Positions 59,846-64,000 of a stretch of DNA of 64,000 bases are shown piece by piece; the stretch's first letter is position 1; each line of letters begins with the position of its first letter. This DNA comes from an uncultured Collinsella sp. (GTDB lineage: Bacteria > Actinomycetota > Coriobacteriia > Coriobacteriales > Coriobacteriaceae), in contig USSM01000005.1 in assembly GCA_900557455.1 (NCBI GenBank), positions 10,284 to 74,283 on the forward strand, in the 5' to 3' direction. Position numbers and translations under genes: made by a program. Below the pieces are notes generated by a model. It was given only the letters and a program-made list of their open reading frames with translations. It had not been told where the DNA came from and did no database searches.

Positions 59846-62068
59846 CTACACGATTTGATTCACGTGCGTCTCGTCGTCGAACTTGGCGGCGCCGGGCTCA
59901 ACATCCTGGGGAGCGGCGGCGTCCACCAGAGCCTGCTTGAGCTCGGTGTACTGACGCTCGACCTCGCCCTCTGCCCAGACCTGGTCGGCAATGGCGTCGA
60001 CCTGGCAGGCGGAGAACTTGTCCTCGGGCGTATGCGAGACCGGGTCGACCTTGTGCATGGTCAGCTCGTTGCACTTGCCGATCCACCACTGGTAGGTCAT
60101 ATAGACCGTGCCCTTGTTGATACGGTCGCTCACGTCGGCGCGGCTGTATACCTGGCCGCGGCGGCTGTGAATCGAGACGATGTCGCCGTTCTTGATACCA
60201 CGCGCCTGGGCGTCCGCGGGATTCATGCGGACAAAGCCAGGCTCGTCGGCGAGCAGCGCCAGCGTCTTGCAGTTGCCGGTCATCGAGCGGCAGCTGTAGT
60301 GGCCGACCTCGCGGACGGTGCACAGGATGAGCGGGTACTCATCGTCGGGAAGCTCGGAGGGCGCCTCCCAGTCGTGCGCCATCAGGTTGGCGCGGCCGTC
60401 CTTGGTGGTGAACTTGCCACCAGCGAACATGTCGGGCGTACCGTGGTCGTTCACATCGGTGCTCTTGACCGGCCACTGGGCGTAGCCGCCCTCGGGAGCC
60501 ATCTTCTCGTAGGTCGCGCCCACAAAGTTGGGGCACAGACTAATGCACTCGTTCCAGATCTGCTCGGTGTTGTCGTAGTGCATGGGATAGCCCATGCGCG
60601 TGGACAGGTCCGCGAAGATCTCCCAGTCGTGACGGCACTCGCCCTTGGGCGGAACAGCTGCGTCAAAGTGCTGGAAGCTACGGTCGGATGCGGTAAAGAC
60701 ACCCTCGTGCTCGCCCCAAGAGGTGGCAGGCAGGATGACGTCGGCGAGCATAGTCGTCTGCGTCATAAAGATGTCCTGGCAAATGAACAGATCCAGCTCG
60801 GAGAGCGTCTTGCGCATACCGGCCGAATCGGGCTCGGTCTGCACCGGGTCCTCGCCGTAGTTGTAGAAGCAGTGCACCTTGCCCTCGTCGACCAGGTGGC
60901 CCAGGTCGGTGAGCTTGTAGCCCTCCTCGAGCGGGAGCTTTTCCTCGGGCACGCCCCAAGCCTTGGCAAACTTGGCGCGTACTGCCGGGTCGGTGACCTT
61001 CTGGTAGCCAGGGTACAGGTTGGGCAGCATGCCCATATCGCAGGAGCCCTGGACGTTGTTCTGACCACGCACGGGCGCGAGGCCGGAATTGGGTTTGCCG
61101 ATCTGGCCGGCAACGCAGGCGATGGAGGCGATGGTGTGCACCGTCTTCAGGTTCTGCTTCTGCTGGCATACACCCATACCCCAGCCAATGATGGCAGAGG
61201 GCTTCGCCGTGGCGTACATCTCGGCAGCTTGGTGGATCAACGCGGGCTCGACACCCGTGATGTCCTGTGCGGATTCGGGAGTGTAGTTCTTGATGGTCTC
61301 CCACCACTCGTCAAAGCCGTTCGTATGCTCGGCGACGAATTCCTTGTCGTAGAGGCCATCGTTGACCAAGCAGTTGGCAAAGGCGTTGAGGAACGCAACA
61401 TTGCAACCGTTCTTGATCGGAAGGTAGAGATCGGCGATACGCGCGGTTTCGATATGGCGCGGGTCGGCGACGATGATCTTGCAACCCTTTTCTTTGGCTC
61501 GCACGATACGCCTTGCGACGATGGGGTGCGAATCGGCAGGGTTATAGCCGAAGAGGAAAATGCAGCCCGCATCCTCCATACCGGGGATGGAGCATGACAT
61601 GCAACCTGAACCAACCGTGTCCATCAGACCGAGGACAGTAGGGCCGTGTCAAGTACGGGCGCAGTTGTCCACGCTGTGGGTGCCGATGCACGCACGCGTA
61701 AACTTCTGCATGACGTAGTTCGCCTCATTGCCGCCTCCTCGCGAAGAGCCGGTGGTCATGACAGCGTTAGGACCATATTCGTCAATTATGGCCTGCATCT
61801 TAGATGCGGTGAAATCCAGTGCCTCGTCCCAGCTTACGCGCTCAAGATCCGCGCCCTTAGTGCGGCGGATCATCGGGTGCAGTACGCGAGGAGTCAAGAT
61901 CTTGGTGTCGTTGATGAAGTCGTAGCCGCTCATGCCCTTAAGGCACAGCTCGCTCTGGTTGGTGATGCCGTTGAGCGGTTCGGTGCCCACGACCTGGCCG
62001 TTTTGGACCAGGAGGTTAAACTGGCAACCGGCGCCGCAGTACGGGCAGATCACTTTATGCTTCTCCAT
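59846..62068 (-). CDS. fdhF: Formate dehydrogenase H, selenocysteine enzyme (UGA at codon 140)
   Basis: 740 residues including selenocysteine, read through the TGA at 61651-61649. The frame before it ends SVDNCART and after it continues HGPTVLGLMDTVGSG, matching the CAR-x-U-HGP active site of FDH-H. Sec falls at residue 140, as in the E. coli enzyme. The [4Fe-4S] ligands are C8, C11, C15 and C42. The ATG at 62068 has GGAGGG six bases upstream. It oxidises formate to CO2 using Mo-bis-MGD and passes electrons to HyfA. Conventional gene callers would split it into two genes (59846-61624 and 61652-62068). Confidence 0.95.
61618..61651 (-). promoter_or_regulatory. SECIS element of fdhF
   Basis: Downstream of the UGA, after 11 bases, the mRNA forms TGTCC/GGACA around TCGGTCTGAT. 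The apical GGTCT and the 11-base distance match the E. coli fdhF SECIS. It is the SelB recognition site. Confidence 0.85.
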
Positions 62069-62143
62069 GACACCCTCCTTCCTTTTTCTGCTACCGAATG
62101 CTCGGTACTTATTTGACAATCATTGGGCTTGTCGCCCCAACGC

Positions 62144-62662
62144 TTACGCCTCGTTTTCGATGGTGGCGCGGGCACGCTCGGCAGTCAGTTCTGCCAGGCG
62201 CTCCTCGTCTACCAGGGTGAGGCCCTTGGTCGGGCACGCCTCGGCACACGCCGGACCGCCGGGACGGTCCACGCACAGGTCGCACTTGAGCACGAAGCTC
62301 TTGGTCTGCGAACCCACGCGAACGTCGCCCATCAAGACCGGAACCTGCGTGGTCGCCACGCTCACGGCGCCAAAGGGGCATGCCATGACGCAGCTCTTGC
62401 AGCCGATGCAGTTGTCCTCGTTAACGCCGATACGATGGTTCTTTGGATCAAAGAACAAGGCGCCCGTAGGACAGGCCTTCGCACACGGGGCATCCTCGCA
62501 GTGATGGCAAGCCACCGGTGCGGAGATCTCGTACGTACGCGTCACGCGCAGGCGCGGCGCGGCGATGTTGCCGGGGATGTCGTGCGCCTCGATGCACGCC
62601 GCCATACAGGTTTGGCACCCAATGCAGCGTGAGGAATCGGCTACGACTCGTTTATTGCCCAT
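62144..62662 (-). CDS. hydN: HydN/HycB-like 4Fe-4S ferredoxin
   Basis: 172 residues from the ATG at 62662 (MGNKRVVAD) with GGAGGG nine bases upstream. Four [4Fe-4S] motifs: CIGCQTCMAACIEAH, CHHCEDAPCAKACP, CIGCKSCVMACPFG and CDLCVDRPGGPACAEACP. It is probably the electron partner of FdhF, encoded just upstream of it. A GTG at 62770 with GGAGGAA upstream would add 36 residues in frame (MPVSPHALD start). The shorter start fits the family, but the longer one cannot be excluded. Confidence 0.9.
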   Translation of the reverse strand: MGNKRVVADSSRCIGCQTCMAACIEAHDIPGNIAAPRLRVTRTYEISAPVACHHCEDAPCAKACPTGALFFDPKNHRIGVNEDNCIGCKSCVMACPFGAVSVATTQVPVLMGDVRVGSQTKSFVLKCDLCVDRPGGPACAEACPTKGLTLVDEERLAELTAERARATIENEA

Positions 62663-62840
62663 GTTGTTCACTCCCTCCTGAATCCCATGCCGGAGAGACC
62701 CTGTCGACGTTGCCCCGGACCGCCCGTGGTCCGGCATCGGCGTATCGAGTGCATGCGGCGAAACAGGCACTTCGATAGAATTCCTCCAACGATATACAGG
62801 TTAAATATACGCAGTTGCAGGTGGCAAACTTGAGCATAGG

Positions 62841-62866
62841 CCCTGCAATACGGGTGTATTGCAGGG
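62841..62866. promoter_or_regulatory. Perfect palindrome upstream of the formate hydrogenlyase operon
   Basis: CCCTGCAATAC and GTATTGCAGGG, 11-bp arms around GGGT. It is about 180 bases before the hydN start in the 429-base divergent gap (62663-63091). With no gene reading into it from either side, an operator is more likely than a terminator, although GTTTT follows on the plus strand. A second GC-rich hairpin (CCGGAC/GTCCGG) is at 62715-62733. No sigma-54-type promoter was seen. The rest of the gap shows no gene. Confidence 0.5.
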
Positions 62867-63091
62867 GTTTTGGCAGGTTGGAATTATTCTCTAGAAGCTA
62901 TAAAGGTGAGTGTATTACATGCGTACATCCAAGGGAGATTTCACGCTCGTTTCTGAAGGATGTAGTACGTTTGTAATATCGTTTACACTCAATTACTCTA
63001 GTGCAATAAAGTAGTGGTTGTAAGATTGGCTATTATTAGCCGATGTTGTATTTGACTATTCAAATTGCACGCTCATTAAGGGAGGCCAGTG

Positions 63092-63415
63092 ATGTCATCG
63101 ACTCAAAAACGAGCCATCCTGCAGGTGCGCATTCGCGAGGAAGACAAGCAGCATGCCGAACGTCTCTACGACGCCATGGGCACATCGCTCGCCGAGGCTG
63201 TCCGTCTATTTGTCGCGCAGAGTATTTTGATGCGCAAGCTCCCCTTTCAGCCGGTCGCCGTGCGCTCCAAGGACGGCACGGCCGCCTATGGACTGCTCAA
63301 AGCATATGGGGACCCCAATCGCCGCTCCGAGGAGCGCAATGCCTGGATTGAATACCTAGCCACAGAAAGCGACGAGTCGGTTTTGGGTCCCGAGGAAGTA
63401 GATATCCATGAGTAG
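63092..63415 (+). CDS. RelB/DinJ-like antitoxin
   Basis: 107 residues. The N-terminal ribbon-helix-helix segment RAILQVRIREEDKQHAERLY, followed by GTSLAEAVRLFVAQSI, matches the RelB/DinJ family; the C-terminal half should wrap the toxin. The ATG at 63092 is preferred (GGAGG six bases upstream) over the GTG one codon earlier. It overlaps the toxin gene by 8 bases. Such antitoxins normally repress their own promoter; the near-palindrome GGCTATTATTAGCC at 63029-63042 upstream is a candidate site. Confidence 0.8.
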   Translation: MSSTQKRAILQVRIREEDKQHAERLYDAMGTSLAEAVRLFVAQSILMRKLPFQPVAVRSKDGTAAYGLLKAYGDPNRRSEERNAWIEYLATESDESVLGPEEVDIHE

Positions 63416-63905
63416 CACCATCATCGACGAGACCGTCATCCTGCGCTACCTGCTTGACGACGACGAGGTCCTGTCACCGCGCGCCGCCAAGGTCATCGCC
63501 ACGCGCACCGCACGTGTCTACCCCGAAATCATCACGCGCGTCGTGGTCACGCTGCGCGACGTCTATAAGGTTCCCCGCGTTGAAATTGCTGCGGCCATGA
63601 CCAAGCTGCTCGATGACATCATGGTCGACGAGCCCACCGTTGTCGCCCTTGCCGTCAAACTCTTTGGCAAGACCCATATGGACTTTACCGACTGCCTCCT
63701 CGCAGCCCGAACCGCCATCTACAACGATGATGTCGTGAGCTTTGGCAAGCCCATCATCCAAGGCATGATCGATTACCGCCGCAAGCGCCAAACCGCAGCC
63801 GACGCTCGCGACCGCGTCGCCGAAGCCCGCAGCCGAAGCACCGACGCCCGCGGCCACAGCACCGACGCCACCATCGACAAGCTCCGCCACCGCCCCCGCA
63901 GCTAA
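63408..63905 (+). CDS. PIN-domain toxin-like protein (VapC type)
   Basis: 165 residues. A PIN fold is suggested by IIDETVILRYLLDDDEVLSP at the N-terminus and MDFTDCLLAARTAI in the middle. The last acidic position, usually in a vvTFDk block, reads VVSFGKP, so one metal ligand may be missing. A low-complexity tail of about 40 residues (DARDRVAEARSRSTDARG) follows. PIN toxins are RNases. Pairing with a RelB/DinJ antitoxin rather than a VapB type is uncommon. Activity is uncertain. Confidence 0.72.
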   Translation: MSSTIIDETVILRYLLDDDEVLSPRAAKVIATRTARVYPEIITRVVVTLRDVYKVPRVEIAAAMTKLLDDIMVDEPTVVALAVKLFGKTHMDFTDCLLAARTAIYNDDVVSFGKPIIQGMIDYRRKRQTAADARDRVAEARSRSTDARGHSTDATIDKLRHRPRS

Positions 63906-63919
63906 CCCCATCCCCTCCT

Positions 63920-63942
63920 AAGTTGCGGTGAAATGGTTCCTG
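63920..63942. repeat. Half copy of the intergenic palindrome family (copy 6)
   Basis: AGTTGCGGTGAAATGGTTCC plus TGG matches the left arm of the family with one change. No right arm is found before the window ends at 64000, so it is a lone arm or a decayed copy. Confidence 0.7.
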
Positions 63943-64000
63943 GATGGGGGTGCGGACGATTTCTTGGACCGCGCCTAGGCGTATCCAAGCTTCCTGCGGT

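Noticed and set aside
59846..62119. Two separate truncated formate dehydrogenase genes
   Set aside because: The TGA between them is followed by a SECIS and matches the Sec position; it is one selenoprotein gene.
62652..62837. Small minus-strand open frame of 61 codons upstream of hydN
   Set aside because: Overlaps the hydN leader in another frame; no family features and no conserved start.
62663..63091. Sigma-54 promoter for the hydrogenlyase operon
   Set aside because: The closest GG...GC candidate has the wrong spacing and lies on the wrong strand.

Overview
The window looks like a chromosomal segment of a high-GC anaerobic gut actinobacterium of the Coriobacteriia, most probably Collinsella. 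This rests on gene content, codon style and protein character: a Sec-dependent formate hydrogenlyase, a GlpA/GlpB/DUF1667 operon and Ig-repeat surface proteins. It is inference, because no search was run. Almost every gene is on the minus strand. The plus-strand exceptions are the glycerol-3-phosphate dehydrogenase-like operon, an M24 peptidase and a terminal toxin-antitoxin pair.

Layout. 1-10,075 (minus): a capsule/exopolysaccharide operon running from a NusG-like antiterminator through a priming sugar transferase, glycosyltransferases, a UDP-glucose dehydrogenase-type enzyme, an acetyltransferase with a frameshift, a polymerase, a pyruvyltransferase and a flippase cut by the window edge. 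Three features suggest variable expression: a promoter region flanked by inverted repeats (10,160-10,295), a nine-G tract just before the priming transferase, and the frameshift. 10,401-12,836: thrS and a zinc-ribbon membrane protein. 12,937-13,537: a regular array of hairpins that I cannot assign to a known class. 13,643-18,149: the GlpAB-like/DUF1667 operon and an Xaa-Pro peptidase. 18,551-25,525: a 2,324-residue sortase-type surface protein with about 24 Ig-like repeats. 25,769-33,869: folC, valS, clpX, clpP and tig, then tRNA-Leu. 34,184-39,556: a fused molybdenum hydroxylase with its FAD subunit, and glutamate dehydrogenase.

39,814-62,662 forms one physiological unit. It has a DUF3343 protein, mobA, selC (tRNA-Sec), selB, selA, a Cys-type molybdopterin oxidoreductase, a formate channel, hycI and hycH maturation genes, ten Hyf-type hydrogenase subunits, a selenocysteine formate dehydrogenase (in-frame UGA at codon 140 followed by a SECIS hairpin) and an HydN-like ferredoxin. 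SelA, SelB and SelC allow the UGA to be decoded. MobA finishes the cofactor, HycH/HycI mature the NiFe subunit, and the complex converts formate to CO2 and H2 while FocA moves formate. selD and the Hyp maturation genes are not in this window. 63,092-63,905: a RelB/DinJ-like antitoxin with a PIN-domain toxin.

The intergenic regions hold several short non-coding repeat families: a roughly 60-67 bp perfect-palindrome family (five full copies and one half), two 162-bp elements with terminal inverted repeats, and a pair of about 100-bp structured elements on either side of valS. In several of these the sequence changes but the base pairing is kept, which makes them the most interesting unexplained part of the window.
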